From contig JAQOOI010000043.1 in NCBI GenBank assembly GCA_028554645.1, positions 1-64,000 of the forward strand: a DNA stretch of 64,000 nt, in the 5' to 3' direction. The translations under genes and the position numbers were made by a program. Shown here piece after piece: positions 12,223 through 22,108 of the stretch (position 1 is the stretch's first letter; each line of letters begins with the position of its first letter). Below the pieces are notes generated by a model that worked only from the letters and a program-made list of their open reading frames with translations, ran no database searches and was not told the DNA's origin. This DNA is from Omphalotus guepiniiformis (lineage: Eukaryota > Basidiomycota > Agaricomycetes > Agaricales > Omphalotaceae).

Positions 12223-13068
12223 TAATTTGTGACTTTGCTTGTAGCCCTCCTCCTTCCCTGGAATTACAGTGCAGTGTATATATGCGTGTGTAACTTGAAA
12301 GAACCAGGCAGGGAACGACGTCGTATCGTATCGTATCGTATCGTATCGTATTGTAGCGCATTGTTATCGTAGCATTCGCCCTAGGGTCTACACTATGAAC
12401 AAATCCCTGCTATGCTATGCCATGCCATGATGTACTCTATATCATCATATCGTACCGTAGTATTCATACACCCGCGCGCACCCGCAGCTTTCGCAACTGC
12501 ATAGTGACCTTGTAAACATTGTAAACAAGGAACAGTAGAAGAGCGTCAAGTCAGGGTACATAGAAGGGATATATATATGAATGTATGCGTACGAATAAAC
12601 AGGGATGAGATGGAGGGTAACAGAGTACGTGAGAGGGAGGAACTTGCTCCGTGAATTGAGGATTGAGGAAAGGAAGGGAAGAAATGTACAAGATTAATAA
12701 ATAATAATTCATGGGTGAATTAGGAATGGTGGGATGAGTGCGTCGGGGTAAGTTGAGGAAAAGAGGGAGGAGCTGGCGTGGAAATAATGTATGGATAATT
12801 CGACGAGAAGGAGAAGGGAAGAGGGGACGCGTTTGTCCGTTTATCTGACTGGTTGGTGGGTGCCTGACCGGAAAGAAACGAGATGGGTAACGTAACGTAA
12901 CAAGAAAAGAGAGGGAGAGGTATGAGGGAAGGAAGGGGCAAGAGAGAGAGAGATGAGCGTCGAAAAGCAATGGTATGCTATGGCCCAGGAACAGGGATGG
13001 GGTAGAGAAAAAGAGAGCAATCGCAACTGCAAAAGTAGGGTGAACCCTCAAAGCCCTACTCCAACATT
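12223..13068. other. Intergenic region with a pentanucleotide repeat
   Basis: No gene assigned. It holds the 3' flanks of two convergent genes. A minus-strand open frame at 12551-13051 is Pro/Ser/Leu low complexity from CT-rich DNA and is not convincing as a gene. Confidence 0.5.
12320..12351. repeat. (TCGTA)n pentanucleotide tandem repeat
   Basis: Six tandem copies of TCGTA, with a degenerate continuation (TTGTAGCGCATTGTTATCGTAGC). It sits about 100 bp after the transcription factor's stop codon. Confidence 0.85.
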
Positions 13069-14255
13069 CTACCCCTCAGTCCCCTGCGTCCCCGACCCCG
13101 CCCCAGTCAACTGAGGATCAATCCCCTCATGTCCTCCTCTCGCTCCTCCCCCAGCTCCTCCACCTCCAGGCCCACCACCAGCTTTCGCGCCAGTACCAAC
13201 AGCAGCAGCAGCAGCAGCCGCCGCAGCCTGCGCCTGAAAAGGTGTAGGCAAAACAAGTGACCTATGAAACCTCGCTCGGAATTCATTCGCTGATGTATCT
13301 ATCGTCGGTGCTGCACCAGCACCAGCACCTGTACCCGCATTTGTGTTTGTCGAATTGGCGTTATTAGAGGCGGAAGGATTATTGGTGTTGTTGGGCCCGG
13401 TGGGTCCTGTGGTGGTAGTACTATTAGTTGATGACGTAGAGGCTGTTGAGGACGATGCGGAATCTGGTGCTGGTGCATTGCTGGCGGTGGGACCTGTAGT
13501 TGCAGATGTTGTTGAAGCTGGGGTAACGAATGATGGGTGGGGATGACCAGCTGATAATTAGGCGTAGTGGGCAGGTAAAGGTGTTCCTTGTTGTTCGTAG
13601 TGATGTCTTCTCTAAAAACCCAACGTATCAGCTACGATATCACGATACACAAAAAGTACTCGACACTCACCTGCCTATCCCACTGATCCCAAGCATCAGC
13701 AATAATAGGTTCAAGACTAACAAGCTCGTCGTTCGTCATCTGAAGAGTATTCAACAGATGCTGCTTCAGCAGCGGTGCGCACGAAAACGACAGCAAAAGT
13801 GTCGTAGCGAATGTTTGACCACCGTGGCCTTGACCCTGCGGGAACGGTGGTTCGTGTCCGTGTCCATGGTCAATAGGATGATGGGAATAACCTAAACCAG
13901 GAGGATGGGTCATATCAGGCATTAAAATCACTTGATGATACGCGGTTGGATAGCTGTACCTGCGGTTGTTGTTGAGGATGTAGATGGACGCCCTGCACAT
14001 GATGGTACCCTACCTGCTGCTGCGCCTGTACCTGTGCCTGTACTTGAGCTTGGGCCTGTTGCTGCTGAACAGTAACACCAAGTCTATCCCGCTCTCTCTT
14101 CCTTCGCTGCCTTTCGGCTGCTTTTTCGCGCTTGATCCGTTGACTGGGCGTCTCGTTCTCCCTGTTCCTCTGGACCCACCTGGGTGAGGAATAACGGTTA
14201 CAGGGCCTAGAGATGAAGGTTGGAGAGATGTTGGGTCGGTTAGAAGTGAATTCAT
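13069..14255 (-). CDS. Gln/Ala/Gly-rich protein with a basic segment, structure uncertain
   Basis: The minus strand has several good coding pieces in different frames that should be joined by short introns. Upstream is a basic segment, NETPSQRIKREKAAERQRR, followed by a Gln-rich run (VQQQQAQAQVQAQVQAQQQ) near 14100-14000. A second piece at 13950-13680 reads HPPGLGYSHHPIDHGHGHE, then LKQHLLNTLQMTNDELVSLE and ADAWDQWDRQ. The last exon is Ser/Thr/Asn-rich, contains NEFRARFHRSLVLPTPFQAQ and poly-Ala, then Gly-rich sequence, and stops at 13069. The basic KRE-rich segment and the low-complexity tracts suggest a nuclear protein. The start is uncertain: the ATG at 14255 is in a different frame from the basic segment, so an exon or intron is missing from my model. 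No known family was recognised. Confidence 0.5.
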
Positions 14256-14743
14256 TAGTGGCTCTTGTTTCTGGATTCGTTGTTCCTGCCTTCCTGCCCT
14301 TGTTCCAAGTCGTTGTATTGCTGTCCCTTCTCGTTTCTCTCTCTCTCTTTCTTATCCTTCACTCAAGAAAATAAAAAGTCCAATTCCTGCGGGTAATCCT
14401 CCCAAAAGTGAACTTGGTTCGAGTATACATTATAACTCACATTGTTACAACATTTGCGCAACCTGACGGACGTTGAACACATCGTCAAGCGCGTAACGAG
14501 AACGAGAACACAATGGAAACGCGTAGTATTCCGTCGATTGGTAACGGATTTGGACGATTGAATTGCTAAGAAAAACGAGTCAGGAAAGCTGTATGATGGA
14601 GATATAAAGAAAAAGACACGACGTACATCGCTCGTTTCAACGCACGAAGGCTGACACGTCATCGAATAAACCTCGTCTTGAAAGACGACGAAACATTCCT
14701 ATCTCTCTCGAAACCTCTGCACTCCTATTTCCCCATCCACAAC
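14256..14743. other. Intergenic region up to the duplicated block
   Basis: No gene assigned. It probably contains the 5' end and promoter of the Gln-rich gene on the minus strand, with a CT-rich tract near 14330-14360. The duplicated block begins at its right edge. Confidence 0.45.
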
Positions 14744-16709
14744 AGACAGAGCTGACTCGAGATGCCCGCCAATTTAAGCCCCCGTTGAATTAGACGCGGC
14801 CTATTTGTTTCCTCCCAGTTTCCTTCCCTGCTCTTGTATTGTTGCATTCCAAGATGTTCGACCGCCCAGGTGTGTCGGGCGAAAGCAAAAGAACGAGTGA
14901 GCTCGCGTCTGAGTTGATTAGCATCGGCACTCGGGAAGAAACTCCAAAGGGGGTAGGAGCCTAAGGTGGACAGGAGGTGTTGGTGGGTGAACCTAGAGGC
15001 TAGTAAGGGCACAGGAAAGAGACTTGTTGATGCGTTGGTATAAAGCGTAGTTTTCGCATCCCTCAGGCATTGTAGATAGAGCAAGAAGCCAAGACGCGGT
15101 AGGAACGACGATGGCGAAGAGCGAAGAGGTTATTGGAAAATAGACGCCCGATTTTTCTGAAAATTCATGTGATGTATAATCGAATGATATTGCGAACGTT
15201 CAGTGGATTGCATTGAAAGATTATCGATTATATGTTGACGTCGGTATGAAACAACGAGGCGAGCGTCAACGAGTGAGGAAGAATTTGATCGCAGGGATTT
15301 ATGAGAAGACGTTGAGGACAAGAGTGGCATCGTTTTGCAAGGAGATTGCGAGGGTGGGGCGGGGGTAGGAAGCGAGTGCGGATATAACTCGAAGAAGGAG
15401 ATAAGGATTTCGGAGATGAACAGGGTGCGGATGTAGGAAATGCTGTTAATCTTATGGCTGGTGATAAAAAGGTGAGCTACGTACCTGTATTCCCTTTTTT
15501 ATTCGTTCATTATTCATGTCCTTTCTTTCTTTATTTGTGAGGATATGTCTAATGAATGATTGCGTTGTAGGAATTACAAGTCATCTCAGGAATATACTTC
15601 GTCCACGGTGATACGCCCACATCCCTATACCAGTACGCCGTCCTCATCGTCTCCCTCACTCATTCACATACACATCACTAACGCACCACCTACTCCACAG
15701 ACTCCTTCGCCTCCAACCTTCACCGGTTCCTCAACGTTCAACATCTACCTCGCAAAACACAATACAAAGATTGAACAAGGTATACCTTAGGCGAACGATA
15801 ACAGGAGATTGGAGGGGTGAGTCATGAGTTCTTTCTTGCGATGTTGTGTCGCTGTCTATTTTGTTTTCCCTTGGTTCTGGCTCAACAACATTGGAGAGGC
15901 ACCATCACTAATCCGTGCCCATAGGTCAAATTCACGTCTGGAAGGAGAAAGAATGGTGTGCGAGAGGGTGCCGAGATGGGGTAGATAATTCATGGTTAAA
16001 GGTACGCAATTGTCTCTCTTCCTTGTTTTCTGTGTTTTGCTTGAGCCCTGATTCGTTCATCATCCTTGTTTTCATTCGATGTCTGTCTTCTTTCGGTCAC
16101 TTTGGTCACCCATTCGTCTCATTCGTTGGGTCGTTGGCTCTGTTTCGGCTTCACGTCTTTCTAACCCACATCAACTCGGACCAACTATTCTCAACACCAC
16201 GGATGAACACAATCCTCGTCTTCGTCGTCGTGTTCTGGGCATAGGTTGCACAAGGGAATATGATGACGGTTAGTTATTTTGTTTTCCTTGTTCTGTCGTT
16301 AAATTCATTCGCTCTTAGGCTATCACGTTGAACGAGACAATCAGGTGAGGTTACGCTCTTTCATTTCGTGACTTTCCTTATCAACTTACTCTTACCCGTG
16401 CAGAAAAGGTGTTGCTCGGGGATAAGGTCAGGTTCAGGTTGGTGGACGCTAAACTGGGATAAAGTGATGTGGGATGAAGTGATGTTTAAGGAAGACGACA
16501 AGGTGGAGAAGAATGAGAGGATGCAAACTTGGGACAGGTGAATGGTGTTGATGGTGATACTGGTGCCGGTAGCGTTAATGGCCATGCCTATGACGTTGTC
16601 TTCCTCGACGAGTACGAGCGCGAGTACGAGTAAAACCGTACTCGTACGTCCGTGCCCCCATTCCCTCTTTCACTATTCCTAACTGTTCCTTTTCCGCTCT
16701 CTTTCACAG

Positions 16710-17467
16710 CTCGCAGGCCTTGGCGGAATGACACTCCCTCATCCTGTACAAAAACCTATCTCAGATCGACATTCAGATACATTCTGGATTCGGAACCTGT
16801 GCCTAAAATGGGTAGGGCGCATGAAGCGTATGGACGTACGACATGCTTGGAGGGAGAAGCTCGCACTTAACATGATCATTCGGCTTTGTTGTGATATCTC
16901 TATCTTCATCATTGCCGTCCTAGGTCGTCTTATCTGTCCGACGCAACATGTATACAGCACTGTCCAGCTATCTTCGCATTCGAGCACGAATCATTCCAAT
17001 AATGTGTTCACTGCTATCCATGGAGAGGTGTTTGACCTGACCACCATTGCTGCGAACCACCAGCATACCAATAGTGGTGTGCCTATGAAGTCAATTTTGA
17101 AGTATGGTGGCAGCACTGCAGATAAGCTCTTCCCTAGTATGTCACCGTCGTTAGGACGTCTTCCTTCAATGAGCTCATTTTTGCCTTTCAGATCAGCGCG
17201 CTTTGTAACGGAATCAGTGGAACGGTCAGCCCCTTCGTTGCTTTGGACTCTATCAACACTTCAGATCCCAATGCGCAATACCACGATTTTCGTATCAACA
17301 CCAATGATTCTCGTCCTGACTGGTACTTTTACTTTGAGAGCATGGTTCAGATGCGGTACACTGCCCAGGTTGGTTTCTTGGGTTATACACCTAAGGAAGT
17401 CAAGAACATGGCAGATCAGGGCAAATCTGTGGGTATTTACGACGGCATGATTTGCGATGTCACTTAA
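16710..17467 (+). pseudogene. Chitin synthase fragment (class IV-like), catalytic domain missing
   Basis: The reading frame gives the N-terminal membrane region of a fungal class IV-type chitin synthase, the plasma-membrane enzyme that polymerises UDP-GlcNAc. Visible in order: VGRMKRMDVRHAWREKLAL, a transmembrane segment (IFIIAVLGRLICP), a cytochrome-b5-like piece (AIHGEVFDLTTIA), GGSTADKLFP, an intron, then ISALCNGISGTVSPFVAL, NAQYHDFRINTNDSRPDWYF, GFLGYTPKEVKNMA and IYDGMICDVT-stop. In intact enzymes this is followed by further transmembrane segments and the catalytic domain with its QxxRW motif; all of that is absent. After the stop the sequence switches to a stretch copied from an unrelated coiled-coil gene. 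The intron before ISALC does not splice cleanly in frame. It is a nonfunctional fragment. Confidence 0.8.
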
Positions 17468-17469
17468 GG

Positions 17470-17700
17470 CGAAATCGAAAGCGAAGGCAGAGGCTAAGGC
17501 TGGAGGTGAGAATGAGAAAGTGGGTAGAGGTAGAGGCTGCGGCTGCGGCTGCGGCTGAGAAGGAGAAGGGGAAGGGGAAGATGGATGAAGAGACGAAGAG
17601 TGAGAGTAAGAAACCAAAGAAGATGAAGTATCTTAGGATGGACGAACACCTGTACCGCCATTTTGCTCCTTTTGATCGATTCTCTAGACCTGATACATGA
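17470..17700 (+). pseudogene. Fragment copied from the coiled-coil gene at 36.5-38.4 kb
   Basis: Directly after the chitin-synthase stop, about 80 bp around 17570-17645 code for KGKMDEETKSESKKPKKMK and YLRMDE. The same segment occurs on the minus strand at about 37265-37350 (MDEETRSKSEKPKKMKYLRM). The homology ends at GGATGGACGAA, after which the sequence is unrelated. The fragment also occurs in copy B at 42532-42762, so it was part of the block before the block was duplicated. Confidence 0.75.
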
Positions 17701-17865
17701 TCCTGAGCATTGACATTGATGTATTGCTATTCTATGGGAGTCTGCTCTGAAGGAGATGGAGGAATGAGGTAGAGAGGAACCTGCTCATTGTGGGGGCACC
17801 ACGTCAGCCATCTGCCAGTGGCATCAACTAGAAAGACATTGGTCTGTGTGTAAGCCCTAACCCTA

Positions 17866-18190
17866 CAAATACCTTCCAAATGTAGTAGTACCACAAATTG
17901 TGGTAGTTATATAAGCAGTACCAGCATCCCGTTGTGATACAAAGACAAACACATTCCAAATGTAGTAGTACCACAAATTGTGGTAGTTATATAAGCAATA
18001 CCAGCACTCCGTTGCTACACAGGGACAAATACCTTCTAAATGAAGTAGTACCACAAATTGTGGTAGTTATATAAGCAATACCAGCACTCCGTTGCTACAC
18101 AGGGACAAATACCTTCTAAATGAAGTAGGACCACAAATTGTAGTTGTTGAATAATTAGTATGAGCACTCCATTGTTATGTGTGTACAAAT
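17866..18190 (+). repeat. About 80-bp minisatellite with a 17-nt palindrome (copy 1)
   Basis: Four to five units of about 80 bp, each holding the perfect palindrome TACCACAAATTGTGGTA or a variant, followed by GTTATATAAGCAGTACCAGCA. The last units are degenerate. Confidence 0.9.
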
Positions 18191-18695
18191 ATCTCCCAAA
18201 TGAAGCATTTCTCAATGCAGAGATATTTCTTTAATTAAATATGATAGTCTTACATAGAGGTACTTGAATGATTAAAACCTAATATATTTTCTTGCAAGGT
18301 GTATCAGTACAATAAAGATTTAATACAAATGTAGCATAGTGGATTCAGTGGATTCCACTGAAAGGTGTTTAATAGATTGACCCTATAGAAGAGATATATG
18401 AATAAAGCTTGACAATGTTGCAGTACAGAGTTTTCATCTTTGATACAAGCTAACTCCTAATTGGGGTGTTCTCTTTTATATATCCCTGATCCCTTGACCT
18501 ATCCTGACCCCTAACCTAGCCTGACCTAACCTAACCTAACCTAACCTATCCCCTTACCCCTAACTAGGGCTTGCTGCGCAAGCCTACCCAGCACTCAATC
18601 CCTAACTAATTTCCAACTGAGCCTAATCTTAAGCCAGAAAGCATAAAGTGGCTGTGCCATCACGGCCCCAGATCTAGATTCAGCCGGTTAGCCGG

Positions 18696-19139
18696 TTGCA
18701 CTGCTGGCACTGTGGTTGCCTCTCACTTAAGAGGAAGAATGAGTTCTGCAACAACACACAGTGCAAGCTTAGCCAAGCCCTTTCTCTGAGGGGTGCATAC
18801 AGACTCTATGGGCCCACTATATCACTTTTGGCCACATCTGCACAGGGGATGGGAGGATGTGGCCTGCGCAATAGAGGTGGAGGGCCTCCTCAGACCCGCC
18901 TAACTATTTGGCCCACATCCTGGGAGGGGATGCACTTGGAGGGACGAGAATTATATCATCCTCAAGAGAACATGCTAGAGAACATTTCTCGCCACCAGTT
19001 TGAGGGGCTCAGAGGAGCTCCTGAGAGGATGTGGATGAAAAGCTGGGAGGCAGCCGTTAGGGCTAACAGCCGCGGGCATAAGAGTAGGGCCATCACCACG
19101 TATCTTATGTCGTGGATATCCAAATGTCAGAGTCGCTGA
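18696..19139 (+). CDS. Small Cys-rich ORF of the element, C terminus replaced
   Basis: A 147-codon frame beginning MHCWHCGCLSLKRKNEF. The spacing C-x2-C-x-C, then CNNTQC, could bind zinc, but no known finger fits exactly. The middle is Gly- and Arg-rich (GMGGCGLRNRGGGPP) and it continues PERMWMKSWEAAVRANSRG. The last residues (after GHKS) come from the deletion junction and are not native. The same frame occurs at 39387 (near-identical) and 43838 (divergent, with a stop). It may be a genuine small element protein or a chance open frame; the fact that two copies stay open but the full-length element's copy does not is weak evidence against function. Confidence 0.35.
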   Translation: MHCWHCGCLSLKRKNEFCNNTQCKLSQALSLRGAYRLYGPTISLLATSAQGMGGCGLRNRGGGPPQTRLTIWPTSWEGMHLEGRELYHPQENMLENISRHQFEGLRGAPERMWMKSWEAAVRANSRGHKSRAITTYLMSWISKCQSR

Positions 19140-19707
19140 AGAAGTAGTTGAGTAGTACATTGTTGTTAACAACGTTCCAAAATACAATTTCGTTTTCTGC
19201 CTAGCAGTATGTGGGATGAACGCTTCGTCTATGACGAAGTCTCGTGTGCGTCGTGCTTTCCGCACTTTTCTCCAAATGTCAGAGTCGCTGAAGAAGTAGT
19301 TGAGTAGTACATCTTTGTTAACAACCTTCCAAGTATCTTATGTCGTGGATATCCAAATGTCAGAGTCGCTGAAGAAGTAGTCCAGTAGTACATCTTTGTT
19401 AACAACCTTCCAAAATACAATTTCGTTTTCTGCCTAGCAGTATGTGGGATGAACGCTTCGTCTACGACGAAGTCTTTCGGCACTTTTCTCCAAATGTCAG
19501 AACCTTTCAAAATACAATTTCGTTTTCTGCCTAGCAGTAGGTGGGATGAACGCTTCGTCTTCGACGAAGTCTTGTGCGTCATGTCTTTCCGCACTTTTCT
19601 CCTGGCACAATGTCCGATATGTTTCAAAAACAGTTTCTTTTTCTGTGTAGCAGTATGTGGGATGAGTGCTTTTGTCTATGATGAAGTCTCATGTTTCAAA
19701 TAGCAAG

Positions 19708-19790
19708 TGGCCCTGTAGAGAAGTGGTCTATGTGCAGATTAGATTGATAGCAACTCAATCTGTGCACAGGTTCGAGTCCTGTATGGGTCA
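19708..19790 (+). ncRNA. tRNA-like unit with Pol III boxes (copy 1)
   Basis: An 83-nt unit that can fold like a tRNA. TGGCCCT can pair with TGGGTCA at the end (6 of 7, one G-T). TAGA/TCTA close a D-like loop GAAGTGG. ACAGG/CCTGT close a perfect 5-bp T-like arm around TTCGAGT. GGTTCGAGTCC is a consensus Pol III B box, and TAGAGAAGTGG resembles an A box. The middle arm is too long for a standard anticodon arm and no anticodon is assigned, so I regard it as a tRNA-derived promoter or structure, not a translating tRNA. Confidence 0.7.
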
Positions 19791-20413
19791 ATCGCATGCG
19801 CATTATGAGGGTTGCTTCAATAATGTGTTCGCTTTTATTTTTTCATAGTAAATACAAATACTATCTCTTTGAAACTTAAGTGAAAGTGTGTAAAGTGCAA
19901 CATATATTGATAATAGAAGAGTCTCATTGTAAGTTTCTATCTGTGATCTTACAGTAGTAATCTAAAAAATGTTATATGCTGAATATGAGTGATCTTAATA
20001 TGAAGTTTTCCAAGTAGCCTGAAAGAAGTCCATACAATTCAATCAACTTAGACTGTAGATTTTACCATCTGATTTCATAAAAGAAATGCTTGACCAAATA
20101 ACATTGTTCAATTGTAGAGCTCAGAAAAAAGATCAGTCCTTATGAGCAGCCAAAACAAGGTGATGCAAATGCAATAAACAACTGATCCACAGAAATTTGC
20201 ACATCCTGAATTCATTTTATTCACTCTGGTCTGTCAGACTCTACTCACTCTGTGCACCCTAATCTGTCAGACCCTACTTGAACCCTACTCACTTCACTCT
20301 GTCAGACCCTACTTGCACACTACACACTCTAGTCTCTCAGACCCTACTCAGACCCTACTCATCCTACCTTTCAGACCCTATCTTGGACCCTACTAGTCTC
20401 TAATAACCCCTAA

Positions 20414-20538
20414 CTGCCAGACCCTACCCACTCTATTCTGTCTGACCCTACTCATCCTACTCACCCTAGTCTGTCTGACCCTACTGGCCCTGCCTTTCAG
20501 ACCCTATGTTAGACCCTACTAGTCTCTAATAACCCTAA
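20414..20538 (+). mobile_element. Isolated 3' tail of the element
   Basis: About 125 bp starting CTGCCAGACCCTACCC and ending TAATAACCCTAA, virtually identical to the tail of the full-length element at 49456-49578. It abuts the different tail of copy 1 directly at TAATAACCCCTAA. It looks like a copy truncated to its last 125 bp. Confidence 0.8.
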
Positions 20539-20913
20539 GGACCATGCCTATACCGGTGAGCTCGCCCTAAGGCATATAGTAAGAAAATGATATGCGCAGG
20601 TACCTAGATGACTGTAGATCACAATAGACCAATATTTGAGGCAAAAGAGCGAGGAGGTGAGGAGAGAAAAATCAAAGACGGGCTCGACCCCGCGTCAAAG
20701 AAAGTCAATTTCCGGGCGCATCTTTCCCCGCGCAAGCGCGGCGAAAGCTTGCGCTGGTAGATACGACCTCCTGGATGATATCTCCAGCTTTGACCTAGTC
20801 GTAAAGATTATTATTACGGGCTACAGAAATTTCAAAAGTTTCAGCGCCAGGGAATGGGCGCAGGGAGGCGTGGGAAAGTGCAGGATGGCCATCCTGGAGC
20901 GTGATCTAGGAGT
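20539..20913. other. Unique spacer between two element copies
   Basis: A 375-bp stretch not seen elsewhere in the window. It has a 99-codon plus-strand frame without recognisable motifs and a GC-rich inverted-repeat-like stretch near 20725-20755. Confidence 0.4.
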
Positions 20914-20990
20914 AGGAACGAGAACGTCAGCCTGAGGGCCTTGATCAACATCTCTCCGACATTTACCGCCAGTTTCTCGTCGACGTTGTC

Positions 20991-21473
20991 ATGAAGAGCC
21001 CCAACCCCAAAAGCGCGTCATTGGCATCGTATTTCAAGCTCACGAAGGCCGAACGTCTTGCAGTTACTGATGAGACGTATCAGAACGACTGTCTTTCAGA
21101 CTTATGGCGTGCGTGCCGCTGGAAGATTGGAACGCGGGGCGAGTTCGAAACCGTTTTCAGTCATCTCTTCCCGGTGAAGGGTCACGAAACGACGGCGAAG
21201 GCTCAGAATTATTCGCAGTGCCGATACTACATCATGTGGAAGACCATGTGTGTCTCCGCCACTCAGGAGGCCGTGGACGATGCCCGTCGAGCGATCCATA
21301 AGAAGCTCTCGACATTCTTCTGGCTTCCACATGCTGCTCAAGATAAAATGTGGGCTACTTCGCAGAAGGGTACTGGCTTTACACATTTTCCTCCTGGTTC
21401 ATCAGGGCCGTCACCACGTATCTTATGTCGTGGATATCCAAATGTCAGAGTCGCTGAAGAAGTAGTCGAGTAG
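20991..21473 (+). pseudogene. C-terminal remnant of the element's large ORF (copy 2)
   Basis: Open for 160 codons with no break. It matches the C-terminal quarter of the 862-residue protein at 44867-47563: compare CLSDLWRACRWKIGTRG here with CLSDFWRACRWKKANRQ there, and HAAQDKMWATSQKG with HAGQDKMWATSQKG. The N-terminal three quarters are lost by 5' truncation of the element. It belongs to the same subfamily as the copy at 49588-50370. Confidence 0.8.
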
Positions 21474-22015
21474 TACATTGTTGTTAACAACGTTCCAAAA
21501 TACAATTTCGTTTTCTGCCTAGCAGTATGTGGGATGAACGCTTCGTCTACGACGAAGTCTCGTGTGCGTCGTGTCTTTCCGCACTTTACTCCAAATGTCA
21601 GAGTCGCTGAAGAAGTAGTCGAGTAGTACATCTTTGTTAACAACCTTCGAAGTATCTTATGTTGTGGATATCCAAATGTCAGAGTCGCTGAAGAAGTAGT
21701 CCAGTAGTACATCTTTGTTAACAACCTTCCAAAATACAATTTCGTTTTCTGCCTAGCAGTATGTGGGATGAACGCTTCGTCTACGACGAAGTCTTTCCGC
21801 ACTTTTCTCCAAATGTCAGAACCTTCCAAAATACAATTTCGTTTCCTGCCTAGCAGTAGGTGGGATGAACGCTTCGTCTACGACGAAGTCTTGTGCGTCA
21901 TGCTTTTCCGCACTTTTCTCCTGGCACAATGTCGGATATGTTTCAAAAACAGTTTCTTTTTCTGCGTAGCAGTATGTGGGATGAGTGCTTTTGTCTATGA
22001 CGAAGTCTCATGTTT
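21420..22015 (+). repeat. Palindrome-bearing repeat array 3' of the ORF (copy 2)
   Basis: Repeated segments CCAAATGTCAGAGTCGCTGAAG and GTATGTGGGATGAACG, each of the latter followed by CTTCGTCTACGACGAAG, an inverted repeat with 6-bp arms. The same array follows the ORF remnant in copies 1 and 4. Confidence 0.8.
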
Positions 22016-22026
22016 CAAATAGCAAG

Positions 22027-22108
22027 TGGCCCTGTAGAGAAGTGGTCTATGTGCAGATTAGCTTGATGGCACTCAATCTGTGCACAGGTTCGAGTCCTGT
22101 ATGGGTCA
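22027..22108 (+). ncRNA. tRNA-like unit with Pol III boxes (copy 2)
   Basis: 82 nt, with the same acceptor-, D- and T-like arms as copy 1 and the B box GGTTCGAGTCC. It differs in the middle arm (TTAGCTTGATGGCAC instead of TTAGATTGATAGCAAC). Confidence 0.7.

Larger units (their letters stand above)
14744..17854 (+). repeat. Segmental duplication, copy A
   Basis: This block is repeated at 39776-42916. From about 15180 onward the two copies are almost identical, differing at scattered bases and by one 35-bp tandem duplication present only in copy B. The first 400 bp are more divergent, with several indels. The block contains a truncated chitin synthase gene, a short stretch copied from the coiled-coil gene that lies at 36.5-38.4 kb, and about 1.3 kb upstream (15.4-16.7 kb) with small open frames that I cannot assign. 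It ends in a CCCTAACCCTA motif where the repeated element starts. Confidence 0.9.
17855..20413 (+). mobile_element. Telomere-flanked element, copy 1 (internally deleted)
   Basis: It starts at CCCTAACCCTA (17855-17865). The order is the 5' palindromic minisatellite, an AT-rich stretch, a telomere-like CCTAACCTAACCTAACC tract near 18520-18545 and a Cys-rich ORF. At about 19080 it jumps from TAAGAGTAG straight to GGCCATCACCACG, which is the end of the large ORF in other copies. The middle, including nearly all of the 862-residue gene, is therefore missing. The 3' half has palindromic repeats (19140-19690), a tRNA-like unit, an AT-rich stretch and the CAGACCCTAC-rich tail ending TAATAACCCCTAA. 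Confidence 0.8.

Noticed and set aside
12551..13051. 166-codon minus-strand open frame
   Set aside because: Pro/Ser/Leu low complexity from CT-rich DNA, with two other long frames on the same strand; no domain or plausible splice structure.
17866..18190. A CRISPR-like array
   Set aside because: Regular palindromic repeats, but the units are tandem without variable spacers, and the genome is eukaryotic.
18500..18620. A true internal telomere array
   Set aside because: The CCTAACCTAACCTAACC tract is CCTAA-based, short and degenerate, and is part of every 5' element copy, so it is an element sequence and not a chromosome-end relic by itself.
19708..19790. A functional tRNA gene
   Set aside because: The middle arm is about 33 nt with competing stems, no clear anticodon loop, and its copies vary there; better seen as a tRNA-derived unit.
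21338..21829. 163-codon minus-strand open frame (also at 50235-50726)
   Set aside because: It is antisense to the ORF end and repeat array, with repeated TKMYY and TTSSATLTFG from tandem units.
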